NCBI GenBank assembly: GCA_019639215.1
Contig: JAHBSH010000008.1
Span: 1-46,607 of the forward strand
Source: Acidobacteriota bacterium
GTDB taxonomy: Bacteria > Acidobacteriota > Blastocatellia > Pyrinomonadales > Pyrinomonadaceae
Reading direction: 5' to 3'
DNA length: 46,607 nucleotides
Part shown: positions 25,933 through 34,195 of the stretch, piece after piece
Numbering within the stretch: the stretch's first letter is position 1
Layout: each line of letters opens with the position of its first letter
Translations under genes and position numbers: made by a program
The notes under the pieces: generated by a model
The model's input: only the letters and a program-made list of their open reading frames with translations
The model's database searches: none
Told to the model about the DNA's origin: nothing

Positions 25933-25958
25933 GTTAATCAAGGTTTAACTAATAATCG

Positions 25959-25998
25959 TTGACAGGATTAGCTTAAAATGCTATTCCTTTTAAAGGAA
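25959..25998 (+). promoter_or_regulatory. hrcA promoter with overlapping palindrome
   Basis: A perfect TTGACA (25959-25964), 17 bases and TATTCC with TG ahead (25979-25987) form an extended -10 promoter. The palindrome TTCCTTT-T-AAAGGAA (25984-25998) overlaps the -10. TAGC and GCTA (25969-25972, 25980-25983) lie in the spacer. No CIRCE box is present, so this palindrome is the best operator candidate for the heat-shock cluster. Confidence 0.5.
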
Positions 25999-26042
25999 GC
26001 TTACTGCTTTTTGGCCGTTCGCTTCAAACTCACCGTAATAAG

Positions 26043-27167
26043 ATGCAGGGTCGCGTGAGAAACGTAAAGAACGGAGAGATCTTGGAAATTCCGGATGCTC
26101 GCAGCCAAACGATCCTTTCTGCTGTAATCAAAGAACATTTTGTTACCGGTGAACCGGTCGGTTCCAAGGCCGTAGCTGATAGATTTGCAAACGCACAAGG
26201 CCTTAGTCCGGCAACTATCCGCAATGTAATGAGTGAATTAGAGGAGTTAGGGCTTCTCGAACATCCTCATACTTCGGCAGGCCGGATACCGACAGATAAA
26301 GGTTACAGATTTTACGTTGACAACCTGCTTGGTGTTCTGAGTATCTCCAGTGAGGATCTGGACCGGATCGGCAACGATCTTGGCTTGGCCGACAGCGAGA
26401 TAGCAGAAACGCCTGACAGATTGATGGAACGTACATCTCACCTTCTTTCTGCTCTTTCTAATAACGTAGGTATCGTGGTATCGCCATCTCTGGCAAATGA
26501 CCGCCTGCAGCATATCGAATTTGTCAATCTTTCCGACAACCGCATTCTGGTCGTGTTGGTCTCATCGCCAAACATTGTTCATCACCGGATAATAAGACTG
26601 AAGATGTCCTTTACCCGCGAAGAACTGGAACAATGTGCAAACTTCCTGAATATTGAATATGGCGGAAAGACGTTGTCAGAGATCAGGGACACAATACTTG
26701 TGCTTATGCACGAGGAAAAATCTCTGTTCGACCGTTTGCTGCAAACCGCCGTCATCCTTTGCTCTCAAAGTATTGACAGTGAAGGAGACAGAGCCGGTCA
26801 AGTGTTCGTTGAAGGCACAACTAACATCCTCACCGGAAAGGATTTCGCCGATCTTGAACGGCTTCGTGACCTTTTGGCTACGATTGGAGAAAGGTCAAGG
26901 CTGATCCAGATACTCGAGGAATGCATCGGTCGTGACACAGCCATCCCGGATGGAGTTCAGGTCGTGATCGGCAGCGAGAACCGAACGCCTTCGTTTCAAA
27001 ATTGTACGCTGATATCGGCCCCATACCGTATCGGCAACAGTCCGACAGTGGGGACACTAAGTGTCCTCGGCCCTACCCGGATGGAATATGCAAGAATGAT
27101 CTCTATCGTCTCGTATGTTGCACGGGTACTTGAAAGGATGATGTCGAAAGATATCATTCGCGACTAG
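26043..27167 (+). CDS. hrcA: Heat-inducible transcription repressor HrcA
   Basis: Dimeric repressor of heat-shock genes that normally binds CIRCE and is kept active by GroEL. The 374-residue protein has the winged-helix N terminus (ILSAVIKEHFVTGEPVGSKAV, PATIRNVMSELEELGLL, HTSAGRIPTDKGYRFYV), followed by the GAF-like and dimerisation regions with the conserved ending IGPxR-type turn (SVLGPTRMEYARMISIV). It is the first gene of hrcA-grpE-dnaK-dnaJ. Interestingly I see no CIRCE (TTAGCACTC-N9-GAGTGCTAA) ahead of it or the other genes in the cluster. Confidence 0.95.
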   Translation: MQGRVRNVKNGEILEIPDARSQTILSAVIKEHFVTGEPVGSKAVADRFANAQGLSPATIRNVMSELEELGLLEHPHTSAGRIPTDKGYRFYVDNLLGVLSISSEDLDRIGNDLGLADSEIAETPDRLMERTSHLLSALSNNVGIVVSPSLANDRLQHIEFVNLSDNRILVVLVSSPNIVHHRIIRLKMSFTREELEQCANFLNIEYGGKTLSEIRDTILVLMHEEKSLFDRLLQTAVILCSQSIDSEGDRAGQVFVEGTTNILTGKDFADLERLRDLLATIGERSRLIQILEECIGRDTAIPDGVQVVIGSENRTPSFQNCTLISAPYRIGNSPTVGTLSVLGPTRMEYARMISIVSYVARVLERMMSKDIIRD

Positions 27168-27199
27168 ACCGGGGAGCGGCGTCCGCCGCATTGCAAACA

Positions 27200-28273
27200 A
27201 TGGATCCAAATCAGGAAATCGACGATCTCGATCTGTATCGTGATGAGCCGGAAGACGACGACGCAATGTCCGTTGATGACTTTATCCGTCAGCTTGAAGC
27301 AAAGGAAAAAGACCTCCACATCACGCTCGAAACGACAGTTATTGAGATAGAGCAGGGCTTTGACGATGTGAATCCTTCCGTGTTCAGATCGTCTGAAGGG
27401 GCCGCTGCCGCTCCAACCCCTCTGCCGCAAATCGAGGTAGATCAAACGGCAGAAAAAGCCGTTCCCGCCGATGAACTTGACGAAGATGAAGAACCTGACG
27501 AAGAGGATCAGATCGAGGAGTTGACAGAGCAGATCGACGGTCTGAATGACGAATTGGCAGTTTTAAAGCAGACAGTTTCAAGGCTTGAGGCTGAACGAAA
27601 AGAACTCTCAGACAATTCTCAACGGAGAGCTAAGGATTTTGCTGCATACAAGGCTCGCACTGAAAGAGAACGCGATGAATTTCGAAGCAATCAGGCAGGA
27701 GATTTGGTGTCAAAGCTGCTTCCTTCGATAGATAACCTCGACCGCGCACTTGAGTTCGCAGAAAGCCTCCAGAGAGAAAAGAGCACGGAATTCAGCCAGT
27801 TCTTTGAGGGCATCAAGATGCTGAGTCAGCAGATAAACGAGACCTTTTCCAGCATGGGAGTCCAACCAATATCTGCATTGGGCGAGAAGTTTGACCCATA
27901 TCTTCACGAGGCCGTGGCAACAGAAGAAGCGACTGAGTTTCCCGACAACACAGTTTGTGATGTGTTATTAAAAGGCTACAAGATCGGCGACCGCGTGCTT
28001 AGGCACTCAATGGTAAAGGTGGCAGTCGCATCGCCGGTAACATCAGAGGCAAAAGCAAATGCCGAAACTGATATGGAAACCGACGTTGGCAGAAATGAAG
28101 AGACTGAATTTAACGAGCCTGTTTCTGAAGCGTCCCCGCAGACAGAATACGAGATAGAAATATTTTCAAAGAATGATGATGAAGTAGTCAATGCGGAGTT
28201 TATCCCCTCACCGGATCTCGAAAATGACTCGCAGCAAGACCCGCCGGAGATCCCAAATACTCAATTTGAATAA
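27200..28273 (+). CDS. grpE: Nucleotide exchange factor GrpE with long acidic extensions
   Basis: Releases ADP from DnaK as a dimer. The GrpE core spans residues about 105-277: the long coiled coil (QIDGLNDELAVLKQTVSRLE) and the beta-wing (GEKFDPYLHEAVATEE, then VLLKGYKIGDRVLRHSMVKV). The protein has 357 residues, nearly twice the usual 190. About 100 acidic residues precede the core and about 77 acidic, repeat-free residues follow it, which is unusual for the C terminus. The ATG at 27200 is chosen over a TTG three codons earlier. GGGGAG lies too far upstream to decide. It starts 32 bases after hrcA and ends 12 bases before dnaK. Confidence 0.9.
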   Translation: MDPNQEIDDLDLYRDEPEDDDAMSVDDFIRQLEAKEKDLHITLETTVIEIEQGFDDVNPSVFRSSEGAAAAPTPLPQIEVDQTAEKAVPADELDEDEEPDEEDQIEELTEQIDGLNDELAVLKQTVSRLEAERKELSDNSQRRAKDFAAYKARTERERDEFRSNQAGDLVSKLLPSIDNLDRALEFAESLQREKSTEFSQFFEGIKMLSQQINETFSSMGVQPISALGEKFDPYLHEAVATEEATEFPDNTVCDVLLKGYKIGDRVLRHSMVKVAVASPVTSEAKANAETDMETDVGRNEETEFNEPVSEASPQTEYEIEIFSKNDDEVVNAEFIPSPDLENDSQQDPPEIPNTQFE

Positions 28274-28285
28274 GTAGGAACCCGT

Positions 28286-30091
28286 ATGAGCAAAGTAATA
28301 GGTATTGACCTTGGAACCACTAACTGTTGCGTTTCTGTTCTTGAGAGCGGAACGGTTCAGATCATTTCCAACAAAGAAGGCGGTCGCACGACACCGTCTG
28401 TTGTCGGCTTCACTGATAAGGACGAACGTCTTGTCGGCCAAATAGCAAAACGCCAGGCGGTGACAAACCCGGCTAATACGCTGTATGCCGTAAAAAGGCT
28501 GATAGGGCGTAAATACACCGCGCCCGAGGTTGAAAAGATGCGCGACACTGTGCCTTTCGAGATAGTCGAAGCTCCGAACGGTGACGCTCATATCAAGGTA
28601 TTGGACCGCGTTTACAGCCCGCCGGAAATATCTGCGATAGTGCTTCAAAGATTGAAACAGGCCGCCGAAGAATTTCTCGGTGACCGTATAACCGAAGCCA
28701 TAATTACGGTTCCCGCGTATTTTGACGATATGCAGCGTCAGGCCACGCGTGACGCAGGCAAAATTGCCGGGCTTGAGGTCGAGCGCATTATAAACGAGCC
28801 GACGGCAGCAGCTCTTGCCTACGGGTTTGGCAAGAACAAAAGCGAGAAGGTAGCTGTTTACGATCTTGGTGGCGGTACGTTCGATATTTCGATACTTGAA
28901 ATAAACGACGGTGTGTTTGAGGTGCTTTCAACTTCCGGAAACACGTTCCTCGGCGGTGAGGATTTTGACCAGCGGATAATTGACTGGCTCGTCGAAGGAT
29001 TTAAGGAAGAGAGTGGTATCGATCTGAAAGAGGATCGCCTTGCTCTTCAGCGTCTTAAGGAAGCCGCAGAGCGAGTCAAATGTGAACTTTCAACCGTTTC
29101 AGAGGCGAATGTAAGCCTGCCGTTCATTGCGGCAGACGCGACCGGGCCAAAACACATAAATGCGACGCTCACGCGCGAAAAATTTGAAGAACTTGTACGC
29201 GACCTGGTCGATTCTTCGGTAGAGCCTTGTCAAAAAGCTCTTTGGGACGCCAAGCTCAAGCCTGAGGATATAGATAAGGTCATTCTCGTTGGCGGACAGA
29301 CACGTTCGCCGATCATAACAAAGACCGTGACCGAGGTGTTCGGAAAAGAGCCTTCGGCAGAGATCAATCCGGACGAAGTGGTCGCGATGGGAGCGGCCAT
29401 TCAGGGCGGTGTTCTTACCGGTGACGTCAAAGACATCGTTCTTCTGGACGTTCTTCCGCTTAGCCTTGGTTTGGAAACGCGCGGAGGTATCTTTGTAAAA
29501 CTGATCCCGCGAAATTCGACCATTCCGCTCAAGAATACGATGACCTTTACGACGGTCGTTGACAATCAGCAGACCGTGCAGATCCACATTCTGCAGGGCG
29601 AACGCGAGATCGCCAGAGAGAACCGAAGCCTTGCAAAATTTGAACTGGTCGGCATACCGCTCGCTCCGCGTGGTGTCCCGCAGATCGACGTTACGTTCGA
29701 AATAGATGCTAACGGTATCGTCAACGTGTCGGCACAGGATAAGATGACCGGATTGGAACAGGCTATGCAGATCACGCCTTCGTCAGGTCTTTCGCCGGAT
29801 GAGATCGAACGGTTGATCCTCGAAGCCGAAAGCTCGGTTGAAAAAGACCGGCAGGAACGCGAGATAATAACACAGCGCAACCGGCTCGAGAGTGTGATAA
29901 AGAATGCACGAAAGGCAATGGCAGAGTTTGGCCGGTCGTTCCCGCTAGAGGAACAGCAGAACATAAACGGTGTTTTGAACGAAGCTGACAGTACAGTCCT
30001 TTCGGAGGATATGACAGTTCTCGAAGCTTCGTACAAAAAGGTCGAAGAGGTGTCTAACCGCATAACCGCTGCGATGCTGGCTGAGGTTTAG
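28286..30091 (+). CDS. dnaK: Chaperone DnaK (Hsp70)
   Basis: ATP-driven chaperone. Signatures are present: IGIDLGTTNCCVSVLE at residue 5, VYDLGGGTFDISILE near 190 and VILVGGQTRSP near 330. The substrate-binding beta domain covers about 390-500 (NSTIPLKNTMTF, RGVPQIDVTFEIDANGIVNV), and a helical lid follows to the end. At 601 residues it is shorter than the E. coli protein (638): it ends at the lid helices (NRITAAMLAEV) and lacks the disordered tail with the EEVD-like end. A Shine-Dalgarno-like AGTAGGAA lies ahead of the ATG. It shares the operon with hrcA and grpE; a hairpin separates it from dnaJ. Confidence 0.96.
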   Translation: MSKVIGIDLGTTNCCVSVLESGTVQIISNKEGGRTTPSVVGFTDKDERLVGQIAKRQAVTNPANTLYAVKRLIGRKYTAPEVEKMRDTVPFEIVEAPNGDAHIKVLDRVYSPPEISAIVLQRLKQAAEEFLGDRITEAIITVPAYFDDMQRQATRDAGKIAGLEVERIINEPTAAALAYGFGKNKSEKVAVYDLGGGTFDISILEINDGVFEVLSTSGNTFLGGEDFDQRIIDWLVEGFKEESGIDLKEDRLALQRLKEAAERVKCELSTVSEANVSLPFIAADATGPKHINATLTREKFEELVRDLVDSSVEPCQKALWDAKLKPEDIDKVILVGGQTRSPIITKTVTEVFGKEPSAEINPDEVVAMGAAIQGGVLTGDVKDIVLLDVLPLSLGLETRGGIFVKLIPRNSTIPLKNTMTFTTVVDNQQTVQIHILQGEREIARENRSLAKFELVGIPLAPRGVPQIDVTFEIDANGIVNVSAQDKMTGLEQAMQITPSSGLSPDEIERLILEAESSVEKDRQEREIITQRNRLESVIKNARKAMAEFGRSFPLEEQQNINGVLNEADSTVLSEDMTVLEASYKKVEEVSNRITAAMLAEV

Positions 30092-30141
30092 CATAGACGG
30101 CCGCAGGGTTGAGAAAATACGAACATTGTAAGAAAATAGTA

Positions 30142-30180
30142 AAAGCGTCAGTTCATTTAATTGGACTGGCGCTTTGCTTG
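30142..30180 (+). terminator. Hairpin between dnaK and dnaJ
   Basis: AGCGTCAGTTCA (30144-30155), six-base loop and TGGACTGGCGCT (30162-30173), twelve pairs with two G-U, then TTGCTTGT. The T run is weak, so this may be a partial terminator or an RNA-processing site that lowers dnaJ expression. Confidence 0.55.
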
Positions 30181-30253
30181 TAGAGGTTGGCAGCGAGCGG
30201 CGCGTTCAAGCTGTCGCTGACGGTGTATAGCTAACCTTCTACTGTTAATGATT

Positions 30254-31351
30254 ATGGCAAAAAGAGATTATTACGAGATCCTGGAAATAAACCGCACCGC
30301 GACCGAGGTTGAGATAAAGAAAGCCTATCGTTCGCTTGCGGTAAAGTTTCATCCTGACAAAAATCCTGACGACCCACATGCCGAGGAAAGGTTCAAAGAA
30401 TGCGCCGAAGCCTACTCGGTACTTTCCGATCCGCAAAAGCGGGCGGCCTATGACCGTTTTGGCCATTCGGCTACAGGAGCCGGAGCAGGTTTCGACCCTG
30501 GTTTTGGCAATATCGAGGACATATTTGATATGTTCGGTTTCGGCGACATGTTCGGTTCGCGAGGACGCCGCCGCTCAACCGTTCAACGCGGTTCAGACCT
30601 GCGTTACGATCTGGAGATAACGCTTGAAGAAGCAGCCGAAGGAAAAGATGAAAAACTGAGGATACCTCGGCTCGAAACGTGCGATGAATGTGATGGTTCG
30701 GGAGCAGAAAGCGGCACCGAACCGGAAAATTGCGTAACCTGCGGCGGCAGTGGGCAGACGACGTATCAGCAGGGATTTTTCAGCGTTATGCGTACGTGTC
30801 CAAACTGTGCGGGCAAAGGTAGGATCATCCGAACACCTTGTAAAGAGTGCCGCGGCCAGGGACGCATCGAAAAAGAAAAATCGCTTGAGATCAAGATACC
30901 CGCGGGTGTTGAGACCGGTTCGCGGCTCCGCGTCGGCGGTGAGGGCGAGGCCGGAGCGAACGGCGGCCCGTCAGGCGATCTTTATGTTGTCATCCACGTA
31001 AAAGAGCATGAGACATTTGAGCGTCAGGGAGCAAATCTTTACTCCGCCGTTCCTGTAACATTTGCACAGGCCGCACTCGGCGCTGATATTTCTGTAAAAA
31101 CGCTGGACGGAGAAGAAGAACTGAATGTTCCGGCCGGAACCCAGACCGGGACAGTTTTTCGGATCAAATCAAAAGGAATGCCAATGCTGGATGGGCGCGG
31201 CCGAGGAGATCTATTTGTTGCAGTGACCTTGGTAACGCCAAAATCTCTGACCAAAGAACAGCGTAAACTACTGGAACAGCTGGCTGAGATCGAAGACACT
31301 GATTTCAATGACGAATCCTTCATGGACAAGGTGCGAAATATTTTTAGCTAG
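30254..31351 (+). CDS. dnaJ: Chaperone DnaJ (Hsp40)
   Basis: Stimulates DnaK ATPase and delivers substrates. The J domain holds the HPD motif in [10 protein letters not shown] (near residue 32). A Gly/Phe-rich stretch ([12 protein letters not shown], then FGFGDMFGS) and four zinc motifs follow: [24 protein letters not shown] and CKECRGQG. The C-terminal substrate domains run to KVRNIFS. The true start is the ATG at 30254 ([10 protein letters not shown]), two codons after the frame's first ATG. It lies 162 bases past dnaK behind a hairpin, so it may have its own promoter. Confidence 0.95.
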   Translation: MAKRDYYEILEINRTATEVEIKKAYRSLAVKFHPDKNPDDPHAEERFKECAEAYSVLSDPQKRAAYDRFGHSATGAGAGFDPGFGNIEDIFDMFGFGDMFGSRGRRRSTVQRGSDLRYDLEITLEEAAEGKDEKLRIPRLETCDECDGSGAESGTEPENCVTCGGSGQTTYQQGFFSVMRTCPNCAGKGRIIRTPCKECRGQGRIEKEKSLEIKIPAGVETGSRLRVGGEGEAGANGGPSGDLYVVIHVKEHETFERQGANLYSAVPVTFAQAALGADISVKTLDGEEELNVPAGTQTGTVFRIKSKGMPMLDGRGRGDLFVAVTLVTPKSLTKEQRKLLEQLAEIEDTDFNDESFMDKVRNIFS

Positions 31352-31398
31352 CTGACGAATGGCAGTGACCTATGCGGTTCAAGAGACCTTTCGGATAT

Positions 31399-31423
31399 AA
31401 GGGCGGTATTTCCGCCCTTTTTT
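31399..31423 (+). terminator. Intrinsic terminator of the heat-shock cluster
   Basis: AAGGGCGG (31399-31406), five-base loop TATTT, CCGCCCTT (31412-31419), followed by TTTTGTTGTTTTCTT. It lies 48 bases past the dnaJ stop. Confidence 0.9.
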
Positions 31424-31516
31424 GTTGTTTTCTTCTTTCCGTTGTGTTAAAACTTATTCCTAAGTTACCGGTTAAGGTTTTGGCCTTTAAATAACACAAG
31501 GAAAACAAGTTAAACA

Positions 31517-31840
31517 ATGAGCGATCCCGGCTACTCGGGCTTTTTCGAAGAAAAAGGCGACACCGCCATCGTCCATGCGGGCGATTATCTAAACAAACTT
31601 TCGGGTGAAAGGATAGAACGTGAATGCCGGGAGCGGCTTAAAGACGGCTGCCGGGAGATAGTTGTGGATTTTTCGCAAACGGAGATCGTCAACTCTATCG
31701 GAGTGTCCATTCTGCTCGGTGTCATTGATTCTGCCGCCGGTACAGGTGCGCGGGTTGTCTTTTCCGACCTTAATCAAAATACTATCGAACTTTTTGAAAT
31801 GCTCGGCATAACAAAACATGTCGAATTGCGCGAATCGTGA
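31517..31840 (+). CDS. STAS-domain protein (anti-sigma factor antagonist-like)
   Basis: A 107-residue single STAS domain. The strand-loop around REIVVDFSQTEIVNSIGVS contains Ser60, the place of the phosphorylated serine in SpoIIAA-type antagonists. No serine kinase gene is adjacent. Its last four bases overlap the start of the HD-GYP gene (GTGA), so both are translated together and likely act in one signalling path. The promoter is in the 176 bases after dnaJ. Confidence 0.85.
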   Translation: MSDPGYSGFFEEKGDTAIVHAGDYLNKLSGERIERECRERLKDGCREIVVDFSQTEIVNSIGVSILLGVIDSAAGTGARVVFSDLNQNTIELFEMLGITKHVELRES

Positions 31841-33138
31841 AAGATCTTAACAACAAATGGCCGCGTGTCAATCCTCTGGCTGCCGAGCGCGGCAAATTGA
31901 TCCATACCTTTGGAGCATTGGCCGAACTTGGCCAGGAAGTTTCAAACCGGCAGGGTTTTCACGAGACGATCCGCACATCGCTGCATCTGATACTTGGCTC
32001 GCTCGCCATAATGCGCGGAGGCGTTGCCAGATTTTCCCGTTTCAGCCACGAACTCAACATGGTCGCCGGACGCGGCCTGGGCGATAATTTCCCGCTTTCA
32101 CTATCACTGTGTTATGAGGACGAGCGACAGTTTTCTGCCGCCGGCCTGTATCCCATCGAGAATTCTAATGCGAAAGTTCTTCCATTCTTTCAAGTGTATG
32201 ATCGCAGTCTGGAAATAGCGCGGGTCGAGCTGGTTTTGCCGCTTATCATGCGTGGCGAACTGCTCGGTGCGGTATTTCTCGGAGAAAAAGCGAGCGGCGA
32301 CCGCTATACGTCACACGACAAGGACGTACTATGTGCAATGGGGCGTCACATCGGCGTTGCCATTGCCCAGCGCAACATGCTTGCGGAACTGGAACGCAAG
32401 GCTGAGGAGAATCACGACCTTTACGAAAATCTGAAAACGACCTATAAGGATACGGTTCGTGCGTTTGCCGCAGCGATAGACAGAAAGGATAAGTACACTG
32501 AGGGGCATTCGGTCAGGGTCGGCAAATATACAGAGCTAATTGCTTCCGAACTCGGTTGGAACACCGAAGAGATAGAAGGAGCAGCTGTAGCCGGTTATCT
32601 GCATGATGTTGGCAAGATCACTGTAGAAAGAAAGATCATAAACGCACCCTACAGGATAAATGCAAAGGAATCTTCGGAACTGAACAAACATCCCGGCGTT
32701 GGTTTTGAGATACTCCAGCCGATACATCACCCGTACGCAGATGTTCCGCTTGCTGCAAAATATCATCACGAAAGGATCGACGGACGCGGTTATCCTGACG
32801 GCCTTTATGATACGGATATCCCGTATATCGCAAAGCTGGTCAACGTGGCTGATTCTTTTGATGCGATGACGACAGACAGGCCTTATAAACGTCGCCGCCC
32901 GGCAAATGAAGTAATTGACGATATGAAGAGAAATGCAGGAAAGCAGTTCGCTCCGGAACTTGTCACTGCCTTTTTCCGAGGGATGTTAAAAGAGCTTAAC
33001 GGAGAATCTCCTGAACGGCGTTTTAGAAAACTGCTTGGCAGGGAATATATGGAATCCGAGGGCCTTTCGGCAATGCTGCAAACAGCTTTGAATGAAATGA
33101 CGCCGACCTCGCCTTTGACCTACATTTCATTTGACTAG
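31837..33138 (+). CDS. GAF and HD-GYP domain phosphodiesterase
   Basis: Likely cyclic di-GMP phosphodiesterase. Residues about 30-180 form a GAF-like sensor domain (FGALAELGQEVSNRQ, then LVLPLIMRGELLGAVFLGEK). A short helical linker follows. The HD-GYP domain covers 200-390: HSVRVGKYTELIA, His256-Asp257 in GYLHDVGK, HPGVGFEILQPI, HHERIDGRGYP with the GYP motif at 318-320, and NVADSFDAMTTDRPYK. All metal ligands seem present. The start is GTG, overlapping the STAS stop by four bases. The stop is two bases from the stop of the convergent LysR gene. Confidence 0.9.
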   Translation: MKDLNNKWPRVNPLAAERGKLIHTFGALAELGQEVSNRQGFHETIRTSLHLILGSLAIMRGGVARFSRFSHELNMVAGRGLGDNFPLSLSLCYEDERQFSAAGLYPIENSNAKVLPFFQVYDRSLEIARVELVLPLIMRGELLGAVFLGEKASGDRYTSHDKDVLCAMGRHIGVAIAQRNMLAELERKAEENHDLYENLKTTYKDTVRAFAAAIDRKDKYTEGHSVRVGKYTELIASELGWNTEEIEGAAVAGYLHDVGKITVERKIINAPYRINAKESSELNKHPGVGFEILQPIHHPYADVPLAAKYHHERIDGRGYPDGLYDTDIPYIAKLVNVADSFDAMTTDRPYKRRRPANEVIDDMKRNAGKQFAPELVTAFFRGMLKELNGESPERRFRKLLGREYMESEGLSAMLQTALNEMTPTSPLTYISFD

Positions 33139-33140
33139 GC

Positions 33141-34025
33141 TCATTCGCCTGAAAGCATCTGCACGAATTTCTTAGCAGCCAGCGAGATCGTTCGGTCGCT
33201 GCGGTATATAACGCCGACCGGTCTTATCCATTCTTTTTCGGCCAACTCAACGACTACGAGCCTTCCTGCTCTGACCTCATCGGCAACCGCCGTACGAGGT
33301 ATGATGGAAATGCCAAAACCGACCTCGACGGCTCTTTTTATGGTTTCGATGTTGTCAAACTCTGCTACTTTTACGACCTCGACATTCTTGGCTTTGAGTA
33401 GCTTGTCTATGGCTTTGCGCGTCGGGGTGTCGCGCTCAAAATGTACAAAATCCTGTTTGTCCAGATCTTTTGTCTTAACTTTATGTTTTGATGCAAGTTT
33501 GTGATCGTTAGGGCAAATGAGAACCAGCTTGTCGGGCGGCATTTGGGCGATCGTTAACCCTCGTCTTGCCTCCGGGAAAGCCATAACGCCAAGTTCGGCA
33601 GCTCCGCTCAGAACATCGCGAACGACCTTAGTTGTTCGGGAGTATTCAAGATCGATCCGTGCCGAGGGGAATTTCACCATAAATTCACCAACGTAACTCG
33701 GCATTTCATGAAGCCCGACGCTGTAAACGCAAGACACTTTGACCGATCCGCCGATCTTGCCGACTAGGCCCCTGAGACTTTCATTAAGATGATCGTAAGC
33801 GGTGAGAACGGCCTTAGATTCGCGGTAAAAGACCTCACCGGCAGGTGTCAGCTTCACATCGCGGCGTCCGCGAACACGTTCCAGTAGCCTTCGTTTGAAT
33901 TTGTCTTCAAGCGACCTTACCTGCTGGCTGACTGCCGATTGGGTTATAAAGTTTCGTTCTGCCGCAAGCGAGAAACTTTGCAGATCTACGAGGTCACAAA
34001 AGACTTTCAGTGTCTCGATGTGCAT
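33141..34025 (-). CDS. LysR family transcriptional regulator
   Basis: A 294-residue regulator. The N-terminal winged helix-turn-helix is typical (LKVFCDLVDLQSFSLAAERN, then ITQSAVSQQVRSLEDKF), and the type 2 periplasmic-binding-like effector domain follows (VKVSCVYSVGLHEMP to the end). The frame is open seven codons further to a TTG, but MHIETLKVF is the usual start, so the ATG at 34025 is preferred. It is divergent from the succinate dehydrogenase operon, with 170 bases between, and may control it. A 10-base palindrome (CTAATATTAG, 34034-34043) lies just ahead of its start and the same CTAATAT recurs at 34081. Confidence 0.88.
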   Translation of the reverse strand: MHIETLKVFCDLVDLQSFSLAAERNFITQSAVSQQVRSLEDKFKRRLLERVRGRRDVKLTPAGEVFYRESKAVLTAYDHLNESLRGLVGKIGGSVKVSCVYSVGLHEMPSYVGEFMVKFPSARIDLEYSRTTKVVRDVLSGAAELGVMAFPEARRGLTIAQMPPDKLVLICPNDHKLASKHKVKTKDLDKQDFVHFERDTPTRKAIDKLLKAKNVEVVKVAEFDNIETIKRAVEVGFGISIIPRTAVADEVRAGRLVVVELAEKEWIRPVGVIYRSDRTISLAAKKFVQMLSGE

Positions 34026-34033
34026 AGAATGAT

Positions 34034-34043
34034 CTAATATTAG
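34034..34043. promoter_or_regulatory. Palindrome CTAATATTAG near LysR start
   Basis: A perfect 10-base palindrome 9 bases upstream of the LysR gene start. The half CTAATAT occurs again at 34081-34087 in the same orientation. A self-regulatory LysR site is possible, although the AT-rich sequence weakens the case. Confidence 0.3.
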
Positions 34044-34195
34044 CAAACCTGAAAAATCCGTGCAACAGAATTCATTTCAACTAATATGTGATCAGGTGTA
34101 AACTAAAAAATGAAGTTATTGGATTGCCGTAAAGATGATTTCGATTTATTATCGTTTCAAAACCGATACGGCCCGATCCGGGACCAGCAAAGCCA

